From: Oscillospiraceae bacterium
GTDB taxonomy: Bacteria; Bacillota; Clostridia; Oscillospirales; Ruminococcaceae
Assembly (NCBI GenBank): GCA_004557855.1
Contig: SFFJ01000034.1
Location: forward strand, 1 to 12,714
Direction: 5' to 3'
DNA length: 12,714 bases
Made by a program: the position numbers and the translations under genes. This document shows positions 5,723 to 11,677 of this stretch, one piece after another. A model generated the notes under the pieces. It was not told the DNA's origin and did not search any database. It saw only the letters and a list, made by a program, of their open reading frames with translations. Position 1 is the stretch's first letter. Each line of letters begins with the position of its first letter.

Positions 5723-6957
5723 GAAACGAATTTGACCGCATTGTAGTGGGCGGCGGCGCGGCGGGACTGTTTGCGGCCGGCTGGGCCGCCAAAAACGGCC
5801 TGCGGGTGCTGGTACTGGAAAAGCGGGAGCGTCCCGCGCGAAAAATACTGGTGACCGGCAAGGGCCGCTGCAATGTGACCAACAACTGCACCCCGCAGGA
5901 ATTCATAGCGGCGGTGCGGCGCAACCCCCGCTTTTTGATGAGTGCCGTCTATGCCATGACCCCGCAGGACGCCATGGCCTGCTTTGAGGGGCTGGGCGTT
6001 CCGCTGAAAACCGAGCGGGGCAACCGGGTATTCCCGGTAAGCGACCGTGCGATGGATATTGCCGATGCGCTGGTGCGGTTTGCCCGGCAGGGCGGGGTGC
6101 AGATCACACAGGGGACGGCGGACGGGCTGCTGCTGCGGGACGGCGCCGTGACCGGTGTGCGCACCGGGGCGGGCGAGGAATACTTCGCACCGCTGACCAT
6201 ACTGGCGACCGGCGGCAAAAGCTACCCCGCCACCGGCAGCGACGGCAGCGGCTATGCGCTGGCGGCGGCCGCGGGACATACCATCATCCCGCCGCGGGCC
6301 TCACTGGTGCCCATCATATGCGAAAATACGGACAAGCAGTTTTCGGCACTGATGGGGCTTTCGCTGCGCAATGTGACGCTGAACCTCATCCAAAAGAAAA
6401 ACGGCAAGGTGCTGTACAGCGAGCTGGGCGAGATGCTGTTTACCCATTTCGGCATCAGCGGGCCGCTGGCGCTGACCGCCAGCAGCTACATGGAAAATCC
6501 TACCGACTACCGCATTACGGTGGACTGCAAGCCGGGGCTTTCCGCCGAGCAGCTGGACGCCCGGTTGCTGCGGGATTTCGGCGAGAGCCCCAACCGGGCC
6601 TTCGGCAACGCCCTGGAGGCGCTGCTGCCCCGTTCCCTCATCCCGGTGGTGGTGGCGAAAAGCGGCATCCCGGGCGACCGGCGGGTGAATCAGCTGACCC
6701 GGGAGGACCGGCAGCGGCTGGGGGCGCTGATCAAGGCGTTCCCGCTGACCCCGCAGGCGCTGCGCCCCATCGAGGAGGCGGTGATCACCGCCGGCGGGGT
6801 GAGTGTGAAAGAGATCGACCCCCGCACCATGCAAAGCCGGCTTGTAAAGGGGCTGGCCTTTGCGGGCGAGGTGATGGATGTGGACGCCGTGACCGGCGGC
6901 TACAACCTGCAAATCGCGTGGAGCACCGGCTACCTGGCCGGCACCGCCGCGGTATGA
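5719..6957 (+). CDS. BaiN/HI0933-family NAD(P)/FAD-dependent oxidoreductase
   Basis: A 412-residue FAD protein of the HI0933/BaiN family, often annotated as aminoacetone oxidase family FAD-binding enzyme. The N-terminal dinucleotide-binding motif is IVVGGGAAGLFAA (8-20) with acidic E34 at the end of the second strand. Family motifs follow: GKGRCNVTN (48-56), ATGGKSYPATGSDGSGY (about 162-178) and the C-terminal FAD motif GEVMDVDAVTGGYNLQIAWS (near residue 383 onward). The real substrate of most members is unknown; some gut clostridial members have been linked to bile acid reduction, which cannot be inferred here. The start overlaps the RpiR stop by 4 nt. GAGGAG lies 14 nt upstream, too far for strong independent initiation, which supports coupling. 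In Clostridia a member of this family is commonly found upstream of cmk, as here. Confidence 0.88.
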   Translation: MRNEFDRIVVGGGAAGLFAAGWAAKNGLRVLVLEKRERPARKILVTGKGRCNVTNNCTPQEFIAAVRRNPRFLMSAVYAMTPQDAMACFEGLGVPLKTERGNRVFPVSDRAMDIADALVRFARQGGVQITQGTADGLLLRDGAVTGVRTGAGEEYFAPLTILATGGKSYPATGSDGSGYALAAAAGHTIIPPRASLVPIICENTDKQFSALMGLSLRNVTLNLIQKKNGKVLYSELGEMLFTHFGISGPLALTASSYMENPTDYRITVDCKPGLSAEQLDARLLRDFGESPNRAFGNALEALLPRSLIPVVVAKSGIPGDRRVNQLTREDRQRLGALIKAFPLTPQALRPIEEAVITAGGVSVKEIDPRTMQSRLVKGLAFAGEVMDVDAVTGGYNLQIAWSTGYLAGTAAV

Positions 6958-6990
6958 TATGAAATTTCGGGTCTGTGCAGGGTCCCGGCC

Positions 6991-7103
6991 CGCCCGCCGC
7001 CCCGTCCCGTGCCTCCGGCACGGTCGGGCGCGCCCCCCTGCGGGGGGCGCGCCCGCAGGCGGCAGCCCCCCCGCAGGGGGCTGCCGCCGCGGGGCGGCGG
7101 GCG
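6991..7103. repeat. Cloverleaf-like GC repeat, copy 4
   Basis: The outer stem is CGCCCGCCGCCCCG (6991-7004) with its exact complement at 7090-7103, different in sequence from copies 1-3 and 5. Hairpins: 7007-7023 (7 bp, loop TCC), 7026-7054 (13 bp, loop TGC) and 7058-7088 (13 bp; loop CCGCA, or GCA if two C residues slip). It occupies most of the 188-nt gap between the flavoprotein gene and cmk, 30 nt before the cmk Shine-Dalgarno, so any read-through transcript would carry it in the cmk leader. Confidence 0.88.
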
Positions 7104-7145
7104 CCGAGGGTCTGCAGGGGCCTATCCCAGAACAGGAGCAAAACT

Positions 7146-7820
7146 ATGATCTCCATTGCGATCGACGGGCCGGCAGGAGCCGGCAAAAGCAGCATCTGCC
7201 GGCGGCTGGCCGAGGAGCTGCACTATCTCCATGTGGATACCGGCGCCATTTACCGGGCGGTGGGGCTATATATGCTGCGCCGCCATAAAAATCCCGCCGA
7301 CCCCGCCGAGGTGCTGCCGCTGCTGCCGCAGGTCAAAATCGACCTGCAGTTCGCAGAGGGCGAGCAGCGCATTCTATTAAACGGCGAGGACGTTTCCGAG
7401 GCCATCCGTCTGCCGGAGGCCTCCGCCGCCGCATCGGCCGTTTCCGCCCTGCCGGAGGTGCGCGCCTACCTGCTGGAGCAGCAGCGCAGCCTTGCCCGGC
7501 AGTATGATGTCATCATGGACGGGCGGGATATCGGTACGGTGGTGCTGCCCCATGCCACCATCAAAATCTACCTGACCGCCGCCCCGGAGGAGCGTGCCCG
7601 CCGCCGCTGGCTGCAGCAGCGCAGCAAGGGCATCGGGGAAAGCTACGAGGAGGTGCTGGCCGCCGTAAAAAAGCGGGACTATGACGACAGTCACCGCGCC
7701 GCCGCCCCGCTGTGCCGGGCCGAGGACGCCTGGCTGTGCGACAGCACCCATCTCGATTTCGAGGAGACGGTGGCCGCCATGCTTGCCTATATCCGGCAGA
7801 AAACGGGTGCCCCCGTATGA
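7146..7820 (+). CDS. cmk: Cytidylate kinase
   Basis: A 224-residue cytoplasmic (d)CMP kinase that phosphorylates CMP and dCMP with ATP in pyrimidine nucleotide supply. Evidence: P-loop IDGPAGAGKSS (6-16), DTGAIYRAVG (31-40, nucleotide-binding), DGRDIGTVVLP (125-135), the lid region RARRRWLQQRSKG (150-162) and RDYDDSHRAAAPL (177-189), all canonical. Start: ATG at 7146 with AGGAG at 7134-7138 and a 7-nt spacer. The frame is open back to 6975, but that part is repeat copy 4 read as an Arg/Pro/Ala peptide and precedes the natural MISIAIDGP N-terminus. The stop overlaps the ispH start (ATGA), so the two are coupled. In many Clostridia a plsC-type acyltransferase gene stands between cmk and ispH; it is absent here. 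Confidence 0.96.
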   Translation: MISIAIDGPAGAGKSSICRRLAEELHYLHVDTGAIYRAVGLYMLRRHKNPADPAEVLPLLPQVKIDLQFAEGEQRILLNGEDVSEAIRLPEASAAASAVSALPEVRAYLLEQQRSLARQYDVIMDGRDIGTVVLPHATIKIYLTAAPEERARRRWLQQRSKGIGESYEEVLAAVKKRDYDDSHRAAAPLCRAEDAWLCDSTHLDFEETVAAMLAYIRQKTGAPV

Positions 7821-9781
7821 AGGTGACCGTCGCCAAAACCGCCGGGTTCTGCTTCGGGGTGCGCCGGGCGCTGCAGCTCACCGAGGAGTGCGCTGCCCGT
7901 ACCCCCACCTGCACGCTGGGGGAGCTCATCCATAACAGGCAGGTGGTGGAGCAGCTGGCCGGGCAGGGCGTTGCGGCCATCGAACGGCCGGAGGACGCCC
8001 CCGCCGGGATGACGGTGGTGATCCGTTCCCACGGGGTGCCGCCGCAGGTCACCGCCGCCCTGCAACGCCGGGGCAATCCCATCGTGGATGCCACCTGCCC
8101 CTTCGTCAAGCGCCTTCATCAAATCGCTGCGGAGGTGCCGCCAAACGGCACCCTGCTGCTGGCCGGCCGCCGGGATCATCCCGAGGTGCAGGGCATTCTG
8201 GGCTATTGCCGCGGGCGTGCCTTCCCCTTCACATCGGCGCAGGAACTGGCTGAAATACTGGAAAAAGAGGATTTTTCCGGCGAAACACCGGCCATTTTGG
8301 CGGCGCAGACCACTTTTTCACCGGCAGAATGGGAGAAAATCATTTTTTTAGCAAAAAAAGTGTGTACAAATCTAAAAGTATTTGATACAATATGTAGAGC
8401 GACCATTGAACGGCAGCAGGAGGCGCAGGCGCTTTCGCAAACCGTTGATGCCATGATCGTGGTGGGCGGCCGGCACAGTGCCAATACCACCGCACTGGCG
8501 GCGCTGTGCGGCAGAAGCTGCCCCACGGTGCAGGTCGAAACGGCGGGGGAGCTGCCCCGCTTGCGGGAGGCCCTGCGGGGCGCCCGTTTTATCGGTATTA
8601 CTGCCGGCGCTTCAACCCCGGCTTGTATCATTAAGGAGGTTCAAAATTCCATGAGCGTATTGGAAAACAACACTGAAGAAATGAACTTTGGGGAGCTGCT
8701 CGAACAATACTCCAAAAGTATACATAATGGGGAGAAGGTAACGGCCGTTGTTACAGGCATTAAGCCGACGGAAATTTCTGTTGACGCCGGCACCAAGCAT
8801 GCCTGTTATGTACCGCTGGATCAGCTGACCAGCGACCCCAACGCCAAGCCCGAGGACATCGTCAAGATCGGCGATGAGCTGGAGCTGATGGTGGTACGTG
8901 TAAACGATGTGGAAGGCACCGCTATGCTCTCCAAGACCCGTCTGGATGCCGTAGCCGGCTTCGAGAAGGTCATGAACGCAGGCGAGACCGGCGAGGTCCT
9001 CACCGGCGTTGTCACCGAGGTCATCAAGGGCGGCGTGCTGGTTCTCACCAACGGCGTCAAGGTATTCATCCCCGCCAGCCAGACCGGTGTTCCCCGCGAC
9101 GGCGACCTGAACACCCTGCTGCGCAAGGAAGTTAGCTTTAAGATCCTGGAAACCAACCGTCAGCGCCGCCGTGCCGTAGGCTCCATCAGCGTGGTAGCCC
9201 GCGAGGCCCGCAAGGAGCTGGCCCAGAAGTTCTGGGACGAGGTAGAGGTAGGCAAGGTTTACACCGGCAAGGTCAAGAGCCTCACCAACTTCGGCGCCTT
9301 TGTTGACCTGGGCGGCGTGGATGGCCGTATCGGCCTGACCGACCTGACCTGGCTGCGTGTCAAGAGCCCTGCCGAGGTTGTTTCCATCGGCGATACCGTT
9401 GAGGTCACCGTTAAGGATATCGACCGCGAGAATAACCGCGTATCCCTCATCTACAAAAAGACCGAGGACAATCCCTGGGAGAAGATCAAGACCATGTATC
9501 AGGTCGGCGATGTTGTTCCCGTTAAGATTATGTCCGTGACCACCTTTGGTGCGTTCGCCCAGATCATCCCCGGCATTGACGGTCTGATCCACATTTCCCA
9601 GATCGCCCGTGAGCGTGTGGAGAAGGTTGCCGATAAGCTGTCTGTCGGCCAGGTGGTTGACGCCAAGATCACCGAGCTGGACTATGACCGTCATCGTGCC
9701 AGCCTGTCCATCAAGGCGCTGCTGGCGGATGAGGCCCCCGAGGAGGAGCCCGTTGAGGAAGAAGCTCCCGCCGAGGAATAA
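7817..9781 (+). CDS. ispH-rpsA: Fused IspH (HMBPP reductase) and 30S ribosomal protein S1
   Basis: A 654-residue fusion. Residues 1-277 are IspH, the [4Fe-4S] enzyme that makes IPP and DMAPP at the end of the MEP isoprenoid pathway. The cluster cysteines C12 (GFCFGV), C94 (DATCPFV) and C193 (DTICRAT) and the substrate residues H39, H72, H121, E123, T165 and S221/N223 are all present. Residues 279-654 are S1 with four S1 RNA-binding domains at about 305-375, 390-460, 477-547 and 562-634, then an acidic tail rich in Glu. The start ATG at 7817 overlaps the cmk stop; an upstream in-frame extension to 7712 lies inside cmk and is not credible. This fusion is known in Clostridia. Inside it, a perfect Shine-Dalgarno and ATG (8651) mark the S1 start, and a promoter-like site lies in ispH. 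Arginine codons shift from mixed (11 of 21 CGG/AGA/AGG) to only CGT/CGC (18 of 18) in S1. Confidence 0.95.
   Translation: MKVTVAKTAGFCFGVRRALQLTEECAARTPTCTLGELIHNRQVVEQLAGQGVAAIERPEDAPAGMTVVIRSHGVPPQVTAALQRRGNPIVDATCPFVKRLHQIAAEVPPNGTLLLAGRRDHPEVQGILGYCRGRAFPFTSAQELAEILEKEDFSGETPAILAAQTTFSPAEWEKIIFLAKKVCTNLKVFDTICRATIERQQEAQALSQTVDAMIVVGGRHSANTTALAALCGRSCPTVQVETAGELPRLREALRGARFIGITAGASTPACIIKEVQNSMSVLENNTEEMNFGELLEQYSKSIHNGEKVTAVVTGIKPTEISVDAGTKHACYVPLDQLTSDPNAKPEDIVKIGDELELMVVRVNDVEGTAMLSKTRLDAVAGFEKVMNAGETGEVLTGVVTEVIKGGVLVLTNGVKVFIPASQTGVPRDGDLNTLLRKEVSFKILETNRQRRRAVGSISVVAREARKELAQKFWDEVEVGKVYTGKVKSLTNFGAFVDLGGVDGRIGLTDLTWLRVKSPAEVVSIGDTVEVTVKDIDRENNRVSLIYKKTEDNPWEKIKTMYQVGDVVPVKIMSVTTFGAFAQIIPGIDGLIHISQIARERVEKVADKLSVGQVVDAKITELDYDRHRASLSIKALLADEAPEEEPVEEEAPAEE
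8363..8391 (+). promoter_or_regulatory. Candidate internal promoter for S1 inside ispH
   Basis: TGTACA (8363-8368, 4 of 6 match to -35) and TACAAT (8386-8391, 5 of 6) are spaced by 17 nt, and a TG at 8383-8384 makes an extended -10. The site sits in an AT-rich patch (about 8336-8396) within an otherwise GC-rich gene, encoded with codons the gene otherwise avoids. Transcription would start near 8398, giving a leader of about 250 nt before the S1 ATG at 8651. Confidence 0.55.
8633..8653 (+). promoter_or_regulatory. Internal ribosome binding site and ATG for free-standing S1
   Basis: AAGGAGGT (8633-8640) is a full match to the anti-Shine-Dalgarno sequence and is followed, after 10 nt, by ATG at 8651 in frame. 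The bases encode IIKEV at the conserved C-terminus of IspH. Initiation here would give a 376-residue S1 protein with all four S1 domains. Confidence 0.65.
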
Positions 9782-9800
9782 TCCCGAAATAGGTAGCGAA

Positions 9801-9829
9801 ATCCCCCGACTGCGGTCGGGGGATTTTTT
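9801..9829 (+). terminator. Rho-independent terminator of ispH-rpsA
   Basis: ATCCCCCGAC (9801-9810) and GTCGGGGGAT (9815-9824) form a perfect 10-bp stem with loop TGCG, followed by T residues to 9829. It starts 20 nt after the stop codon and closes the gene group that begins at 4844. Confidence 0.92.
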
Positions 9830-9849
9830 GCAGGGGCGGGTTTGCAGGG

Positions 9850-9930
9850 GGCCGCAGGCCAAACCGTCCGGAGGACGGTTTCGGCGGGCAAAGCCCGCCG
9901 GCCCCGGCTGCGCCGGGGCGGCCTGCGGCC
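9850..9930. repeat. Cloverleaf-like GC repeat, copy 5
   Basis: The outer stem GGCCGCAGGCC (9850-9860) pairs with GGCCTGCGGCC (9920-9930), the same as in copies 1-3. Hairpins: 9861-9881 (9 bp, loop GGA), 9882-9900 (8 bp, loop AAA) and 9901-9919 (8 bp, loop TGC), with no unpaired base at the junction. The second stem is the same as the second stem of copy 1, but with a different loop. It lies downstream of the rpsA terminator. Confidence 0.9.
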
Positions 9931-9942
9931 CTCCCCGCCCCT

Positions 9943-10005
9943 TGCACCTGCCCGCCGCAAGCCCCACCACGCACCTACCCCCTGCACCTGCCCGCCGCAA
10001 GCCCC
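9943..10005. repeat. Direct repeat of about 23 nt, period 40
   Basis: TGCACCTGCCCGCCGCAAGC and the next three C residues occur at 9943-9965 and again at 9983-10005. The stretch 9931-10067 between repeat copies 5 and 6 is C-rich and G-poor and contains no gene that I can support. Confidence 0.7.
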
Positions 10006-10067
10006 TGCCCTGCCCCCGCAGCGGCTCCCCCCTGCCCCTCCGCCGCATTTGCCGGGGCCGCAAAACC

Positions 10068-10146
10068 GGGCGCAGCCCGTTCCGGCTCCGCCGGAACAAA
10101 GCAGGCTCCGCCTGCTTTCACCGCCTGCGGCGGTGGGGCTGCGCCC
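10068..10146. repeat. Cloverleaf-like GC repeat, copy 6
   Basis: The outer stem GGGCGCAGCCC (10068-10078) pairs with GGGCTGCGCCC (10136-10146); this differs from the other outer stems. Hairpins: 10079-10097 (8 bp, loop TCC), 10098-10118 (9 bp, loop TCC) and 10119-10135 (7 bp, loop TGC). Every base between 10068 and 10146 is in a stem or a triloop. It ends 38 nt before the -35 box of the next gene, so it is not in that transcript. Confidence 0.9.
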
Positions 10147-10184
10147 CGCCCCCCTCCCCCTCTCTGCCAATTTCTCCCGCTGCA

Positions 10185-10213
10185 TTGACAAATCCCCTCC
10201 CGCCTGCTATAAT
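10185..10213 (+). promoter_or_regulatory. Perfect consensus sigma-A promoter of the PerR-like gene
   Basis: TTGACA (10185-10190), a 17-nt spacer and TATAAT (10208-10213), with an additional TG at 10205-10206 that makes an extended -10. This is the strongest promoter in the window. Such strength fits a gene held down by a repressor. Confidence 0.92.
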
Positions 10214-10218
10214 GGAAC

Positions 10219-10236
10219 AAATAATTGTTACTATTT
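10219..10236 (+). promoter_or_regulatory. Possible Fur/PerR-type operator
   Basis: AAATAATTGTTACTATTT is an imperfect AT-rich inverted repeat (AAATA...TATTT) lying at the expected transcription start, in an otherwise GC-rich region. Position and composition suit an autoregulatory Fur-family box, but it matches the known 7-1-7 PerR or Fur consensus only partly. Confidence 0.35.
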
Positions 10237-10251
10237 AAGGAGGAACCGCCT

Positions 10252-10635
10252 TTGAAATATTCCCGCCAGCGAGAACTGATCCTCGATGTCGTGCGTCATT
10301 CCGATGACCACCCCACCGCCGATACCATCTATGCCCGGGTGCGGGCGCAGGACCCCAAGGTGAGCCTCGGCACCGTCTACCGCAACCTCAACCTGCTGTG
10401 CGAAAACGGCCGGCTGCTCAAGGTGCCCATCCCCGGCGCCAGCGACCGCTTTGACCACACGCTGGTCGACCACGCCCACGCCTACTGCACCCAGTGCGGC
10501 AGCGTCACCGATGTACTCCCCGAAGCCCTGCCGCTGCTGCAGGACGCTCTGCGGGAGGGCAGCGGCTTTCAGGTGCGGCAGATGAACCTTGTTTTGGAGG
10601 GCATCTGCCCCCAGTGCCAGAAGCTGATGCAATAA
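10252..10635 (+). CDS. PerR-like Fur-family metal-dependent repressor
   Basis: A 127-residue repressor of the Fur family, most like PerR, which senses peroxide through metal-catalysed histidine oxidation. Residues 1-60 are the winged helix (PTADTIYARV, SLGTVYRNLNLL). All five regulatory metal ligands expected of PerR can be aligned: H20 (DDHPTAD), D68 (RFD), H74, H76 and D87; an aspartate at the last position is typical of PerR rather than Fur. The structural zinc cysteines are C79/C82 (CTQC) and C119/C122 (CPQC). The start is TTG at 10252: AAGGAGG at 10237-10243 gives an 8-nt spacer, whereas the upstream in-frame ATT-type start at 10225 precedes that site. A short leader and a perfect promoter stand upstream. 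It is monocistronic and convergent with the minus-strand group. No peroxide-defence gene is adjacent, so PerR rather than another Fur member is inferred from residues alone. Confidence 0.88.
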   Translation: MKYSRQRELILDVVRHSDDHPTADTIYARVRAQDPKVSLGTVYRNLNLLCENGRLLKVPIPGASDRFDHTLVDHAHAYCTQCGSVTDVLPEALPLLQDALREGSGFQVRQMNLVLEGICPQCQKLMQ

Positions 10636-10642
10636 CCGCGCA

Positions 10643-10668
10643 AAAAAGCCCCCGTCGGGGGGCTTTTT
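10643..10668. terminator. Bidirectional terminator between convergent genes
   Basis: AAAAAGCCCCC (10643-10653) pairs with GGGGGCTTTTT (10658-10668) around loop GTCG. Because the stem has A residues on the left and T residues on the right, it works on both strands: it ends the PerR-like gene (stop 10635) and the minus-strand group whose last stop is at 10689-10687. Confidence 0.88.
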
Positions 10669-10686
10669 CTTTTGCCTTGCGGCAGA

Positions 10687-10953
10687 TTATGCCTTTGTCT
10701 TGGCCTGCAGCGCCTTTACGGCAGGGGCAAAATCCGCCTTGCGCACATACACAAAGTAGGCTGTCACCATCTCCGGCCGGCGACAAAAGCTGCCGTCCCG
10801 GGGACGCTCCGCGGTGATGGCGTGCGGGGCGGTACGGTGGACCTCCCGCACCACATAGGGGATATTCTGTTCGGCCAGCACCCGGCAGATATGGATCTTC
10901 TCCTCCGATTCATAGGTCACAGCCAACTGGCGGCGGTTAAAAATAGTGATCAC
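10687..10953 (-). CDS. Small DUF2007-like putative signal-transducing protein
   Basis: An 88-residue soluble protein. The pattern of a strand (MITIFNRRQLAVTYE), a helix (KIHICRVLAEQNIPY), a strand (YVVREV), then TAYFVYVRKADFAPAVKAL suggests a compact ferredoxin-like alpha/beta fold as in the DUF2007 family (putative prokaryotic signal-transducing proteins), whose molecular role is not known. The match is by eye. The start is GTG at 10953: GGAAGG on the minus strand (10966-10961) has a 7-nt spacer. It follows deoC by 51 nt with no terminator between, so it is probably co-transcribed; the AT-rich gap contains two copies of GTATAAAG that could also hold a weak promoter. Confidence 0.65.
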   Translation of the reverse strand: MITIFNRRQLAVTYESEEKIHICRVLAEQNIPYVVREVHRTAPHAITAERPRDGSFCRRPEMVTAYFVYVRKADFAPAVKALQAKTKA

Positions 10954-11004
10954 GGTTCCACCTTCCTTTATACTTTTTGTAATATTATTCGACTTTATAC
11001 CATT

Positions 11005-11661
11005 TTATTCGGCGGCCGCCACGATCTCGATGCCTGCGGAAGCGCCGATGCGGTTCGCCCCCGCCTCGATCATCGCCATCGCCGTGGCATAGTCCCGGAT
11101 GCCGCCGCTGGCCTTCACACCCATTTCGGGGCCTACCGTTTTGCGCATCAGCGCAATATCATGGGTGGTCGCCCCGCCGGTGGAAAACCCGGTGCTGGTC
11201 TTGACAAAATCCGCCCCGGCGGCCTTGGCGGCCTCGCAGGCCTTCACCTTTTCCTCATCGGTCAGCAGGCAGGTCTCTATGATGACCTTGACGGTGCGGC
11301 CGGCTGCCGCCTTCACCACGCCCGCAATATCCCGCTGCACCAGCGCCCAGTCGCCCGCCTTGGCAGCGCCCACATGGATGACCATATCCAGCTCCTCGGC
11401 GCCCATGGCCGCGCAGCTTGCCGCCTCGGCCGCCTTCTGCTCCGGGGCGATGGCGCCCAGGGGGAACCCCACCACGCAGCACACCTTCACGCCGGTACCG
11501 TCCAGCAGCCGTGCCGCCAGCGGGATATACACCGGATTGACGCAGACGCTGGCAAAGTGATACTCCGCCGCCTCGGCGCACAGCTTTTCCACCTGGGCCG
11601 GGGTCGCCTCCGGCTTCAGCAGGGTATGGTCGATCATCGACGCTATGGTTTTTTTATCCAT
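11005..11661 (-). CDS. deoC: Deoxyribose-phosphate aldolase
   Basis: A 218-residue class I aldolase that splits 2-deoxyribose-5-phosphate into acetaldehyde and glyceraldehyde-3-phosphate, feeding deoxynucleosides from DNA into glycolysis. The Schiff-base lysine is K154 in DFVKTSTGFS, the relay residues are K183 (GVKASGGIRD) and D92 (LDMVIHVGAAK), and the N-terminal IDHTLLKPEAT (10-20) and VCVNPVYIP (39-47) are typical. The length matches the short bacterial form. The ATG at 11661 has AGGAGG (11676-11671) with a 9-nt spacer. It lies 16 nt downstream of the lipoprotein stop, so the two form an operon. The usual partners (deoB, phosphorylases, cytidine deaminase, DeoR) are not in the window. Confidence 0.96.
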   Translation of the reverse strand: MDKKTIASMIDHTLLKPEATPAQVEKLCAEAAEYHFASVCVNPVYIPLAARLLDGTGVKVCCVVGFPLGAIAPEQKAAEAASCAAMGAEELDMVIHVGAAKAGDWALVQRDIAGVVKAAAGRTVKVIIETCLLTDEEKVKACEAAKAAGADFVKTSTGFSTGGATTHDIALMRKTVGPEMGVKASGGIRDYATAMAMIEAGANRIGASAGIEIVAAAE

Positions 11662-11677
11662 GGATTTTGTCCTCCTG

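Noticed and set aside
8612..10099. Minus-strand open frame of 495 codons
   Set aside because: It is antisense to S1, crosses the rpsA terminator and repeat copy 5, and has no family resemblance.
1555..10146. Cloverleaf repeats as tRNA genes
   Set aside because: The loops are three bases, not seven; there is no T-loop, anticodon loop or acceptor end, and the stems are too long and GC-rich.
1555..10146. Repeats as a CRISPR array
   Set aside because: Copies are kilobases apart, differ in sequence, and have genes rather than uniform spacers between them.
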